Made by a program: the position numbers and the translations under genes. DNA of 64,000 nucleotides from Rikenellaceae bacterium (GTDB lineage: Bacteria > Bacteroidota > Bacteroidia > Bacteroidales > Rikenellaceae). A model generated the notes under the pieces. The model was not told the origin of the DNA. It was given only the letters and a program-made list of their open reading frames with translations, and searched no databases. Shown one piece after another: positions 1 to 8,447 of the stretch (positions within the stretch are counted from its first letter, which is position 1; each line of letters starts with the position of its first letter). The stretch covers positions 1 through 64,000 of the forward strand of contig SUZO01000002.1 of NCBI GenBank assembly GCA_015059805.1. Reading direction: 5' to 3'.

Positions 1-2053
1 TTACACGACCGAAGTAAGAGATAAGAGCCTGCTGCTCATCCTCATTTGAAGCGGTGAAGTTTACACCAGAGCCGAGGATAGGCACCTTGTCAGATACTGA
101 ACCAGTAGCATTTGCAGTAAGGTACCAATAACGCTGGTGCATATAGTCGTAACCAGCAGTAGCGTTTACTGTGTGAACATCATTGAAGGTCTTGTTATAG
201 TTCAAGAATGCCTGGAATGTGTTACGCAGGGTCTCGGTACGAGTCTCGGTAGTTGAGCGGTCAGAGTAAACGAAGTTCTTGTGACCCTCAAACTCACCAC
301 GGTTGTAGTAGCTACCACGATACTGGTTGTCAAAGATTGCATACTGTGCAGTTGCAGTAAGACCGTCGCAGATGTTCCACTTAAGGTTGAAGTTACCTGT
401 CATACGGGTTGTTGCAGCCTCACGGTCAAAGAAGTTCTCATAGAACCAAGCTGTCTGCTGGAACTTGTTTGTACCACCAGTGATGTAGTTGCCATCAGTG
501 TCAAAGTTACGTGTTGTAGGACCCATCATCAGACCACGACCGATAGATGTGAAGTAGTCGCTAAATGGTACCTGACGAACAGAGCGAGAGAGGTCAAATG
601 TTGTAGATGCCTCAAGACGCTTAGAAATCTTGAAGGTAGTGTTACCGTGCATAGTAAATACATTGTAACCTGTACCAGCGATATAACCGTCATCCTCAAG
701 GTAGCTTACAGAAGCTGCATAACGAATCTTCTCGTTACCACCATTAACACCAACATACTCCTTGTGCCAAAGTGCTGGAGAGTACCACTGGCTCTGGTAG
801 TCTGTATCGCGATATGTAAGGTACTTTGTAGGGTCAAGTGGGTCAACCATCCACTTCCAACCAGCCTCTACCTCCTCACCAGGGTTGAGGTAGCGAGTTG
901 TAAACATAGATGTGCCGAGGGTATTACCAGTACCTGCAGCATTTGCGCCTGCAAGCTGTGAAGCACCGTCACGAACCTCAGCAAGTGCTGGACGTACCCA
1001 TGAGAGGAACTCCTCACCATTCATAAGGTCCCACTTGCGTGAAGCCTCTGCCCAACCTACCTGTGCGTCAAAGATAATCTGAGGACCCTGACCTACAGAA
1101 CCCTTCTTAGTAGTGATGAGTACTACACCGTTAGATGCACGAGCACCATAGATACCTGCAGAAGCAGCATCCTTAAGTACCTCAATAGACTCAATATCGT
1201 TAGGGTTGATGTCATCCATAGTACGAAGCACACCATCAACAATCACGATTGGGTCGTTAGACATATTGATAGATGAACCACCACGGATAAGGAAACGAGG
1301 TGCAGAACCAGAAGCCACATCGGCAGTCTGAACTCTCAGACCAGCAACCTTACCCTTCAGAGCGTCACCGACATTTGATACAGGAGCATCAAAGAGCTCT
1401 GCACCGTCAATCTTTGACACAGCAGTAGTAAGGGTACGGCGTGACTGAGTACCGTAACCTACAACGACAACCTCATCCATAGAGGTTGCAGCCTCCTTAA
1501 GGACAACATCAATAGTTGAGCGGCGACCAATCTGCTCCATAACATCGGTATAACCGATATAAGAGAAGCCCAGAGTGTCTGTGCTCTTTGCAGTCAGGGA
1601 GTAGTTACCTGACATGTCGGTTGTAGTACCTGTTGTAGTACCCTCAACCCATACAGTAACGCCGATGAGCGGATTACCCGCAGCATCTCTTACTGTACCT
1701 GTAACATTTGCAGTGCGAGCAGGGGCAGCAGCCACAGCAGCACGCTTAGTTACAATAATGCTCTTGCCATCAACGGTAGTCTCAACATTCTGACCAGCAA
1801 AGATTTTGCCCAGAACTGCTGAAAGCTCTTCGTCTTTGGCATCAATAGTCACAGCGGCATCCATATTGACATCGCTGAGCTTAACAGAAATTGAGTAGCC
1901 CTGTTTCTGCAGTGACTGTATAGCCTGCTGAACAGTTGCATCCTTCAACTTCAAGTTGACCTTCTGCGCCTCTGCAGAGAGCGGAAGTGCCAACACACAC
2001 ATCGTAAGCAGAATGCTCCACAAACGACGATGAGAGGAAACGTTTGTTCTCAT
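1..2053 (-). CDS. SusC/RagA-type TonB-dependent outer-membrane receptor, 3' part beyond window
   Basis: TonB-dependent receptor that imports glycan or peptide ligands across the outer membrane, normally with a SusD-type lipoprotein. The ORF track misses it because it runs off the left edge; I read it from the ATG at 2053. Seen in order: signal peptide ending near LSAEAQ, an STN (secretin/TonB short N-terminal) domain at about residues 27-95, a carboxypeptidase-D-like regulatory domain with GNPLIGVTV, then the plug with VVVVGYGTQ, LRGGSS-like IRGGSSINMSN and IEVLKDAASAGIYGARASNG. About 684 codons are present, of roughly 1,000 usual, so part of the barrel is missing. The STN domain is the part that talks to FecR-type anti-sigma factors, and a FecR gene lies 63 bp upstream. 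A SusD gene would be expected to the left. Substrate cannot be told. Confidence 0.93.
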   Translation of the reverse strand, partial: MRTNVSSHRRLWSILLTMCVLALPLSAEAQKVNLKLKDATVQQAIQSLQKQGYSISVKLSDVNMDAAVTIDAKDEELSAVLGKIFAGQNVETTVDGKSIIVTKRAAVAAAPARTANVTGTVRDAAGNPLIGVTVWVEGTTTGTTTDMSGNYSLTAKSTDTLGFSYIGYTDVMEQIGRRSTIDVVLKEAATSMDEVVVVGYGTQSRRTLTTAVSKIDGAELFDAPVSNVGDALKGKVAGLRVQTADVASGSAPRFLIRGGSSINMSNDPIVIVDGVLRTMDDINPNDIESIEVLKDAASAGIYGARASNGVVLITTKKGSVGQGPQIIFDAQVGWAEASRKWDLMNGEEFLSWVRPALAEVRDGASQLAGANAAGTGNTLGTSMFTTRYLNPGEEVEAGWKWMVDPLDPTKYLTYRDTDYQSQWYSPALWHKEYVGVNGGNEKIRYAASVSYLEDDGYIAGTGYNVFTMHGNTTFKISKRLEASTTFDLSRSVRQVPFSDYFTSIGRGLMMGPTTRNFDTDGNYITGGTNKFQQTAWFYENFFDREAATTRMTGNFNLKWNICDGLTATAQYAIFDNQYRGSYYNRGEFEGHKNFVYSDRSTTETRTETLRNTFQAFLNYNKTFNDVHTVNATAGYDYMHQRYWYLTANATGSVSDKVPILGSGVNFTASNEDEQQALISYFGRV

Positions 2054-2116
2054 AGTGTTAAGTTTTGATTAGAAAATAGGTTAATTATAGTGTATTTGAA
2101 ATACTCGGTAAGCTCG

Positions 2117-3106
2117 CTATTTTATATATAGGTGTATCTCTCCATTTTTCCAGTAGTAGCACATCTTGCCATTCTGCTCAAGAGTAGAGAGTATTCGGTC
2201 AAGGGACTCGTTGTTCACAAAGGCTGAGTAGTAGCGCTCCTCTGCAAGCGAGGCATGGTCAATGATAATCCTCACATCAAACATTCGCTCAAGTTGCGAA
2301 GCAATATCGCCAAGACGGGAGTTGATAAACGAGAGTGAACGGGAGCGCTGATCGCCATTGAACATATCCTTTGTAACACTCTCGCAAATTACCCTTCCAG
2401 AGCTCTTATCAAGCTTTACCAAATCACCTGGGTGCATGCGCACTGTGCGGTTTTGGCGCAGACTCTTAGTCTCCATATCCACCGAACCCTCAAGTAGCAT
2501 AACCTCAACCTCACTATTTGAGTCGTATGAGCGGATATTAAATCGTGTACCATGCACAACAACATCGACCTGCTCAGCGGAGAGTACAAACTTGTGCATC
2601 TCGTCTTTAGCAATATCGGCATACGCCTCACCAGAGAGGTAGACACGGCGCACATCATCAGTAAACTTGCTTGGGTAGATAAGTCTTGAGCCTGGCGAGA
2701 GGTGAATCTTAGAGCCATCAGCAAGCTCAACAAGGCGACTCTCTCCGCGCTGTGTATAGACTTCACTCCACTCTACACGCTCTGAGCCAGCGACAAAAAT
2801 CTTCACCATAGCTGTTATCGCCACCGCCACAACTATCACAGCCGCCGCACGCAAGGCGAGGCTGACAATAGCGGCACGACGAGCCTTAGATTCGCTACGA
2901 TGAATTCTCGCCATAACCTGATCGTAACTACGACGCACGTGGAGTTTGCTCATTGAAGGCTCTAAAGCCTCCCACTCGCCTCGCAAAAGGGTATTCTTCT
3001 GCTCAAAATCCTGCTCTGCAGAGAACCAATCTGCAAACTCTCTGCTCACAGCATCTGGATACTGATGAAGCAGATAATAGTTTATAAGTTTCTTAATTTT
3101 TGACAT
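2117..3106 (-). CDS. FecR-family anti-sigma factor
   Basis: Inner-membrane anti-sigma regulator that holds an ECF sigma factor until the STN domain of its cognate receptor signals ligand binding. Visible parts: a short cytoplasmic region with YYLLHQYPDAVSREFADWF, one membrane segment (AAAVIVVAVAITAMVKIFV), a periplasmic FecR domain with LADGSKIHLSPGS and the typical VELADG strand, and a C-terminal DUF4974-like region (LGDIASQLERMFDVRI). I start at MSKIKKL rather than the upstream MFTLSF, because the upstream 15 codons are not FecR-like. The SusC gene follows on the same strand and the ECF sigma gene diverges on the other side, so the three form one signalling unit, although sigma is not in the same transcript. 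Confidence 0.92.
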   Translation of the reverse strand: MSKIKKLINYYLLHQYPDAVSREFADWFSAEQDFEQKNTLLRGEWEALEPSMSKLHVRRSYDQVMARIHRSESKARRAAIVSLALRAAAVIVVAVAITAMVKIFVAGSERVEWSEVYTQRGESRLVELADGSKIHLSPGSRLIYPSKFTDDVRRVYLSGEAYADIAKDEMHKFVLSAEQVDVVVHGTRFNIRSYDSNSEVEVMLLEGSVDMETKSLRQNRTVRMHPGDLVKLDKSSGRVICESVTKDMFNGDQRSRSLSFINSRLGDIASQLERMFDVRIIIDHASLAEERYYSAFVNNESLDRILSTLEQNGKMCYYWKNGEIHLYIK

Positions 3107-3202
3107 ACCAATCCTATTGTACCTATAAGACACAAAGGATAGGGTAAACACCTAATGAAAAAAAATTTTTGTCGTTTAGGAGTAAATCTTAAATAAATTG
3201 TC

Positions 3203-3210
3203 TATATTTG
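3203..3210 (+). promoter_or_regulatory. Bacteroidota -7 element for the ECF sigma gene
   Basis: TATATTTG fits TAnnTTTG and lies 19 nt before the ATG of the ECF sigma gene. No clean TTTG -33 element is seen at the right spacing. Confidence 0.55.
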
Positions 3211-3229
3211 TAATGAAGTGTAAGTAATT

Positions 3230-3808
3230 ATGGCTTTAGACATCAACACAACAATTATCAAACAGTTCTCTGAGGGTGACCAGAGAGCCTATCGTGTTGT
3301 GTTTGAACACTACTACCCTCGCGTGTGGGAGTTTGTCAGGCGAATTGTCAAGTCTGACACCGTTGCCGAGGATGTTACGCAGGATATCTTTGTAAAGATT
3401 TGGGAGCGTCGTGAGATGTTTGGCGTTGAGGTGCACTCCTTTAGTAATTATATATATGTAATGTCGCGCAATGCGGCAATCAACTCACTTCGTCGCATGG
3501 GTCGCATAACGCCGTTGGTTGAGCAGAGTGTTCACGCCCAATCTGACACATCGTTAGAGGAGGATTATTATGCACGCGAGAAGGAGCTGATTATCCGCCT
3601 TGCTGTGTGCCGTATGCCGGAGCAGCGCCGCCGAATCTTTGAGATGAGCAGATATATGGGTATGGATAACCAGACTATCGCCACAACGCTCAACCTCTCT
3701 AAGAAGACTGTGGAGAACCACCTTACCCTCGCCCTGAAAACCCTACGCTCGGTACTTACTGCATGGAGCGCTATATTTTTCGCGGGGGGGGGATTTTTGC
3801 CCTTCTAA
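3230..3808 (+). CDS. ECF-type RNA polymerase sigma factor (sigma-70 family)
   Basis: Alternative sigma factor that should switch on the neighbouring receptor operon when released by FecR. It has region 2 (FEHYYPRVWEFVRRIVKSDTVAEDVTQDIFVKIWERRE), with the AEDVTQDIF core, and region 4 (MPEQRRRIFEMSRYMGMDNQTIATTLNLSKKTVENHLTLALKTLR), a helix-turn-helix. Its 192 residues are normal for the family. It is transcribed away from FecR. The last codons are unusual: a run of nine G residues encodes GGG just before the stop, giving the tail FFAGGGFLPF. One inserted or lost G would extend the protein by roughly 20-30 residues, into the terminator. A bidirectional terminator follows at 3847. Confidence 0.93.
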   Translation: MALDINTTIIKQFSEGDQRAYRVVFEHYYPRVWEFVRRIVKSDTVAEDVTQDIFVKIWERREMFGVEVHSFSNYIYVMSRNAAINSLRRMGRITPLVEQSVHAQSDTSLEEDYYAREKELIIRLAVCRMPEQRRRIFEMSRYMGMDNQTIATTLNLSKKTVENHLTLALKTLRSVLTAWSAIFFAGGGFLPF

Positions 3809-3846
3809 AACGATACGAATCAACATCTTACAACGATTTAATAGAG

Positions 3847-3873
3847 AAGGCTGCCTAAGATTTAGGCAGCCTT
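3847..3873. terminator. Bidirectional stem-loop between sigma and AraC-like genes
   Basis: A perfect 12-bp stem (AAGGCTGCCTAA / TTAGGCAGCCTT) with a 3-nt loop, placed between two converging genes. The T-rich tract is weak on both sides, so termination is inferred from position and stem strength. Confidence 0.65.
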
Positions 3874-3891
3874 GTAGTTGAATTACTGTGT

Positions 3892-4263
3892 TTATTTACG
3901 ATGCAGCTCTCTTAGTTTTATTGGTGAAATATTGTAGTAATGGCGGAAGTGGACAATAAAGTGTGTAGGTTTGGGCAAATGGCAATAGGTACTGATTTGT
4001 TCTATAGACATATCAGTTGAGAGTAATAGTGCGCGAGCGATCTGTAGGCGGTGCTCCATAATCCACCGCTTTGTTGTGCCATGAAAACTTTTGTGAAGAC
4101 TCTTCTTTAGATTGCAGATGTAGCCGTCTAACCCTTCAGGCAAACACTCTGCTCTTAATTGATTGAGAATTTTCTCGTGAAAACACCCACGTAGCTCCTG
4201 CTTCGGATAATCTTCACCTAACTCTGGACCCTCATTAGTGTCCCGACTCCAAATTACCATCAT
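3892..4263 (-). CDS. Short AraC-family helix-turn-helix protein
   Basis: Probable DNA-binding regulator. The C-terminal 75 residues resemble the AraC/XylS double HTH: LKKSLHKSFHGTTKRWIMEHRLQIARALLLSTDMSIEQISTYCHL, then THFIVHFRHYYNISPIKLRELH, matching the usual RL..A..LL and F...F....G.SP..YR pattern. It is only 123 residues, where full AraC regulators have about 250-300, and no ligand domain is present. The usual Gly-Phe at the start of the second HTH is replaced by CHLPKP. It could be a truncated remnant or a small stand-alone regulator. A -7 box (TACCTTTG) lies about 60 bp upstream, which favours an expressed gene. Confidence 0.7.
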   Translation of the reverse strand: MMVIWSRDTNEGPELGEDYPKQELRGCFHEKILNQLRAECLPEGLDGYICNLKKSLHKSFHGTTKRWIMEHRLQIARALLLSTDMSIEQISTYCHLPKPTHFIVHFRHYYNISPIKLRELHRK

Positions 4264-4322
4264 TTTTCCGCTTTTTTTTGAATCAGTAAATAAATAGATA
4301 AAAATACATTATACAAAACCTA

Positions 4323-4330
4323 CAAAGGTA
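4323..4330 (-). promoter_or_regulatory. -7 element for the AraC-like gene
   Basis: Read on the minus strand, TACCTTTG fits TAnnTTTG. An ATTG lies about 22 bp further upstream as a weak -33. The rest of 4264-4560 is AT-rich, and I see no gene in it. Confidence 0.5.
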
Positions 4331-4560
4331 TACTCTAAATCGATAAAAAACACAATATTTTGTACCAAAATATCATATCTTATTTCCCCTATTTTTGTCC
4401 TATTTAATGTAATATTTAGAGATATAATATCGTATTTTGCGCTTTAGAATATATTAAATTAAAATACAAAATCCATTTATAACTTTTTCTAACCATCAAA
4501 ACGTGTACAAACATTGGTTGTTGGTAAGCTTACAAATATCTTTCAAGAAAAAAGCGTGCC

Positions 4561-4602
4561 AAAAAAAGCGCCCCAAAAGTTGAAATAAACTTTTGGGGCG
4601 CT
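4561..4602 (-). terminator. Rho-independent terminator of the acpP-fabF-rnc operon
   Basis: A 15-bp perfect stem (AGCGCCCCAAAAGTT and its complement) with a 6-nt loop, followed on the minus strand by seven T. It lies 20 bp after the rnc stop codon. Confidence 0.93.
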
Positions 4603-4621
4603 AATTATATCAATAGTTCAA

Positions 4622-5479
4622 TTACGAAACCTTTTTAGGGGTTGATGCCTCAAGGCGATCAAGTTTATCAAGCAGACGAGCGCAAAATTCATCGTTCATA
4701 TCGTTTGCCACAGACTGTGCAGCTGCCTGCTCCGCCTCCTTCTTTGACTCTCCGACGCCATGACCCACCTCAAGGTTATCAATCATAACCACGCTACGGA
4801 ATGAGTGCGCGCCAGCACTGCCACCCTTGCCGATACCCTTTGTTTTGAAGCTTATCAGATGGTGGTGTTTCTGTCCCCACTCAATAAGTCGGCTCTTAAA
4901 ATCGGTCTCCTCCTCATCTACACGGTCAAGAGCCAGAGCTGTGGCGTAGATGTTGTTAATAAGCAGGCGGTTTACAAAATTATAGCCCTGGTCAAGGTAT
5001 ATTGCACCCATCATAGCCTCAAAAGCATCGCCGAAGATATGCTTCTGGGAGGTAGAGACTGAGCTATTGCAGATAATGCACTGGTCCAAGCCCAACTTCT
5101 TAGCAATACCATTGAGAGATTGACGTGAGACAATCTTTGAGCGCAGCTGAGTCAGGCGACCCTCATCATACTCAGGGTACTCAATAAATAGATAGTCAGA
5201 GGTTACACTCTCAATAACTGCATCGCCCAAAAACTCAAGGCGCTCGTTATTTATAGCCTGACCATCAATAATAATAGACGCTGATTTATGAATCAGCGCC
5301 AGCTTATAGAGTTCAATATTGTTTGGAATAAAACCGAAGATGTCGTCTATCATACGGTAGTACTCCTTATCTTGTCCGAAGTTACGCTTAATCGGACGGA
5401 GTATAAAATCAAGCACAGTATATATCCAATTTAAGCTGCTGAGCAGCATCTTGTAAAACAATAGCCTAAACGCCGACAA
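4622..5479 (-). CDS. rnc: Ribonuclease III
   Basis: Endonuclease that cuts double-stranded RNA in rRNA precursors and structured mRNAs. The signature NERLEFLGDA is at residues 78-87, and the second catalytic acidic patch is seen at DAFEAMMGAIYLDQGY. A dsRNA-binding domain closes the protein (KSRLIEWGQKHHHLISF to SKKEAEQAAAQSVANDM). At 285 residues it is longer than the roughly 226 of E. coli; the extra part is an N-terminal hydrophobic/basic extension of about 45 residues. It is the third gene of acpP-fabF-rnc, 22 bp after fabF, an order common in Bacteroidota and many other bacteria. A strong terminator follows. Confidence 0.97.
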   Translation of the reverse strand: MSAFRLLFYKMLLSSLNWIYTVLDFILRPIKRNFGQDKEYYRMIDDIFGFIPNNIELYKLALIHKSASIIIDGQAINNERLEFLGDAVIESVTSDYLFIEYPEYDEGRLTQLRSKIVSRQSLNGIAKKLGLDQCIICNSSVSTSQKHIFGDAFEAMMGAIYLDQGYNFVNRLLINNIYATALALDRVDEEETDFKSRLIEWGQKHHHLISFKTKGIGKGGSAGAHSFRSVVMIDNLEVGHGVGESKKEAEQAAAQSVANDMNDEFCARLLDKLDRLEASTPKKVS

Positions 5480-5501
5480 GTGGATGCCACCGTGCCGGAG
5501 T

Positions 5502-6749
5502 CTATAGCTTGCGGAACACTACGGTAGAGTTGTGACCACCGAAGCCAAAGGTGTTGCTCATAGCGACCTTAACGTCACGATGCTGAGCTGTTCCGAGAGT
5601 TAAGTTGAGCTTAGGGTCAATAGCGGGATCAACCTGCTCAACGTTGATTGTTGGAGGAACAATGCCCTTAGTTATAGCGAATACGCACGCCAGAGCCTCT
5701 ACAGCGGCAGTAGCACCAAGTAGGTGACCAGTCATAGACTTTGTAGACGAGATATTCATCTTATAGGCATGCTCACCGAACAAGCCCTGCACAGCTGTTA
5801 GCTCGGCAATATCGCCAAGTGGTGTGCTTGTTCCGTGGGCGTTGAGATAATCAACATCAGCTGTTCCAATACCAGCATCCTCAAGCGCAAGGCGCATTGA
5901 GAGTATAGCGCCCCTACCCTCAGGATGGGGGGCGGTCATGTGATAGGCATCTGCAGACATTCCGCAGCCTGCCACCTCGCAGTAAATCTTTGCGCCACGA
6001 GCAACAGCATGCTCGTACTCCTCAAAGATTAGCGCTCCAGCTCCCTCAGCAATCACAAAACCATCACGGTCCTTATCAAATGGACGTGAGGCGTGCTTAG
6101 GGTCATCGTTGCGAGTAGAGAGTGCCCTCATTGACGAGAATCCGCCAACAGAAGGGATGATTACAGGAGCCTCAGAGCCACCAGTGACAATCATCTCTGC
6201 CTTACCCCAGCGAATAAGGTTAAAGGCGTCAATCATTGCGTGGTTAGACGATGCACAAGCCGACACAACGCTGTAGTTTGGACCCATAAAGCCATACTTT
6301 AGCGATATATGACCTGCAGCAAGGTCTGAAATCATCTTAGGTACAAAGAATGGGCTGAAGCGAGGGGTACCATTACCACCTGCCCAGCCCATAACTTCAT
6401 CGTAGTAAGTCTGCATACCACCCACGCCAGAAGCCCACACAACACCTACTCGCTCAAGATTTATCCTCTCAAAATCTATAGCCGCATCCTCAACAGCCTC
6501 GGTTGCAGCAACCAAAGCGAATTGTGCATAACGGTCATATTTACGAAGTTCCTTGCGCTCAAAGATTGCTGTAGGGTCAAAATTCTTAACCTCGCAAGCG
6601 ATACGCGATGAGAACTTAGTAGCATCAAAAGCTGTAATAGTATCAGCACCACTAACACCCAATTCCAGATTTCGGAAATACTCCTCAATATTGTTTCCTA
6701 TAGGGTTTATAGTACCTATACCTGTAATTACAACTCTCCTCTGCTCCAT
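5502..6749 (-). CDS. fabF: 3-oxoacyl-[acyl-carrier-protein] synthase II
   Basis: Condensing enzyme (KAS II) that elongates acyl-ACP with malonyl-ACP in type II fatty acid synthesis. The catalytic triad is complete: Cys165 in VSACASSNH, His305 in NAHGTSTPLGD and His342 in SMTGHLLGA. The C-terminal glycine-rich NTFGFGGHNS loop is intact. Length (415) is normal. It lies 57 bp after acpP, whose product carries its substrate, and before rnc. Confidence 0.98.
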   Translation of the reverse strand: MEQRRVVITGIGTINPIGNNIEEYFRNLELGVSGADTITAFDATKFSSRIACEVKNFDPTAIFERKELRKYDRYAQFALVAATEAVEDAAIDFERINLERVGVVWASGVGGMQTYYDEVMGWAGGNGTPRFSPFFVPKMISDLAAGHISLKYGFMGPNYSVVSACASSNHAMIDAFNLIRWGKAEMIVTGGSEAPVIIPSVGGFSSMRALSTRNDDPKHASRPFDKDRDGFVIAEGAGALIFEEYEHAVARGAKIYCEVAGCGMSADAYHMTAPHPEGRGAILSMRLALEDAGIGTADVDYLNAHGTSTPLGDIAELTAVQGLFGEHAYKMNISSTKSMTGHLLGATAAVEALACVFAITKGIVPPTINVEQVDPAIDPKLNLTLGTAQHRDVKVAMSNTFGFGGHNSTVVFRKL

Positions 6750-6806
6750 ACTCTCTCACCTAATTACCTTCTACTACTTAAAATTCAATGCAATTTCTAA
6801 GATCAA

Positions 6807-7052
6807 TTACTTAATCTCGTCCTTGTGAGCCTCAAGATAGTTGATAACATCACCAACAGTCTGCATAGACTCTGCAACCTCCTGTGGAATCTCAACACCG
6901 AACTCAGACTCAAAGTCCATCATCAACTCTACGCTGTCGAGTGAATCTGCACCAAGGTGACCAGTGAATGTAGCCTCTGGTACTACCTCTGACTCCTTAA
7001 CGCCGAGCTTGTTTACGATAGTCTTAACGACTCTCTCCTGAATGTTTGACAT
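6807..7052 (-). CDS. acpP: Acyl carrier protein
   Basis: Small acidic carrier of growing fatty acyl chains. The phosphopantetheine attachment serine is Ser37 in LGADSLDSVELMMDFE. The 81-residue length and acidic composition are typical. First gene of the acpP-fabF-rnc operon; a -7 element is seen about 125 bp upstream. Confidence 0.98.
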   Translation of the reverse strand: MSNIQERVVKTIVNKLGVKESEVVPEATFTGHLGADSLDSVELMMDFESEFGVEIPQEVAESMQTVGDVINYLEAHKDEIK

Positions 7053-7175
7053 AATTTTCTCTTTTTAGTTAAACAATATATAGTCTTACTCAAATGTCGC
7101 CATTTCTACCACTTATCTACAACTGCGTGCGAATAAATCGTAGCAATGCGTTACAGTTTGTCAAGTAAAACGATG

Positions 7176-7203
7176 CAAAGATAACACTTTTTTATTATCT
7201 TTG
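7176..7203. promoter_or_regulatory. Divergent -7 elements for acpP and pepE
   Basis: Two identical TATCTTTG boxes face opposite ways: minus strand at 7176-7183 (acpP operon) and plus strand at 7196-7203 (pepE). They are only 12 bp apart, so the two polymerases should compete. Clean -33 boxes are not visible for either. Confidence 0.6.
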
Positions 7204-7277
7204 GCATAAATTCAGAAAAAATTTAACATCCGAGGTGCGGGAAATGTCCCAAAACTCGCTAATACACAGTAATTTAT

Positions 7278-7988
7278 ATGGGAAATATGAAACTTTTGCT
7301 AATCTCTAACTCAACCAATGCTGGTGAAGAGTATCTAAAGTACCCTATCGCTAAGATTGCAGAGCATTTGAAGGGCATTACCGAGGTGCTTTTTGTCCCT
7401 TATGCCGCTGTAACATTTTCATACGATGAGTATGAGCGCAAGGTGCAGAGTCGCTTTGATGAGATAGGTATCAAGGTGCGCTCAGTACACCGCAAGAAGA
7501 ATCCAGCTAAGGCAGTTCGTGAGGCTCAGGCTATCTGCGTAGGTGGTGGTAACACCTTCGCCCTGACTAAGAAGATGCAGCAGCAGGGTCTTATGACTGC
7601 TATCCTGCGCAAGGTTAAGCAGGGGGCCCCTTATGTTGGCTGGAGTGCTGGCAGTAATGTCTGCTGCCCTACAATCTGCACCACTAACGACATGCCGATT
7701 GTAGAGCCTGACTCTTTCAAGGCTATCGGTGCGGTTAAATTCCAGATAAACCCTCACTACCTTGATGCAAATCCTGAGGGTCATGCTGGTGAGACCCGTG
7801 AGCAGAGAATTGAGGAGTATATTGAGGCAAATCCTCGCCGATATGTTGTTGGTCTACGCGAGGGTTGTATGCTTCGCCTTATGGATGGCAAGCTTGAGCT
7901 TATAGGCTCACGCCCTATGCGTATATTTAAGAGAGGTAAGGCTGCCTACGAGGTTAATGCTGGCGACGACTTGAGCTTCTTGATGTAG
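7278..7988 (+). CDS. pepE: Dipeptidase E (peptidase S51)
   Basis: Cytoplasmic serine peptidase that cleaves Asp-X dipeptides. The nucleophile elbow GWSAGSNV (Ser123) and the preceding CVGGGNTFALT motif are clear, and NPHYLD carries the family histidine. Length 236 is normal. The start could also be the second Met (MKLLLIS), three codons later. The stop is one base from the start of yraN, so the two are co-transcribed. Confidence 0.93.
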   Translation: MGNMKLLLISNSTNAGEEYLKYPIAKIAEHLKGITEVLFVPYAAVTFSYDEYERKVQSRFDEIGIKVRSVHRKKNPAKAVREAQAICVGGGNTFALTKKMQQQGLMTAILRKVKQGAPYVGWSAGSNVCCPTICTTNDMPIVEPDSFKAIGAVKFQINPHYLDANPEGHAGETREQRIEEYIEANPRRYVVGLREGCMLRLMDGKLELIGSRPMRIFKRGKAAYEVNAGDDLSFLM

Positions 7989-7989
7989 G

Positions 7990-8364
7990 ATGATAGATAA
8001 GCAGGAACGCGGTGCTGCTGGCGAGGCATTCACTGTAGATTGGCTTCGCAGCAACGGCTACTATATCGTTGAGCGAAATTGGCGATATGAACACTATGAG
8101 GTTGATATTATCGCCACTCGCCGCGGTGTGATGCACTTCGTGGAGGTCAAAACTCGCGCCTTAGGCTCTATAGAGAGCGCCTTTGAGGCGATAAATACCA
8201 CCAAACGAACTGCCCTGCTACGCGCTATGCGTGCATATACTCGTCGCACCCGTTGGGCAAGCGATATACAGGTAGACCTTGCCGCCGTAGAGGCATGCCT
8301 TGATGGCTCATTTATCATGCACTACACCCCTGGCATTATGGGCGGTGGCGGTGCTGAGGATTGA
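7990..8364 (+). CDS. YraN/UPF0102 family protein
   Basis: Small conserved protein with a restriction-endonuclease-like fold: ERGAAGEAFTVDWLRSNGY, then EVDIIA and FVEVKTR, which give the PD-(D/E)XK-type residues. Its role in cells is not settled. It starts one base after the pepE stop. The 124-residue length is typical. Confidence 0.9.
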   Translation: MIDKQERGAAGEAFTVDWLRSNGYYIVERNWRYEHYEVDIIATRRGVMHFVEVKTRALGSIESAFEAINTTKRTALLRAMRAYTRRTRWASDIQVDLAAVEACLDGSFIMHYTPGIMGGGGAED

Positions 8365-8381
8365 TTCGGCACAGCGACAAC

Positions 8382-8419
8382 AAAAAAGTGGGTGACTAAA
8401 GAGTAAAATAGTCACCCAC
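8382..8419 (-). terminator. Terminator of the FAD oxidoreductase gene
   Basis: A 10-bp stem (GTGGGTGACT / AGTCACCCAC) followed on the minus strand by six T. It lies between two converging genes, and the T tract favours the minus strand. Confidence 0.8.
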
Positions 8420-8447
8420 ATTTGTTCAGAGGCTGAATACACTTTGA

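Noticed and set aside
281-961. 226-aa ORF on the plus strand
   Set aside because: Shadow of the SusC gene on the minus strand.
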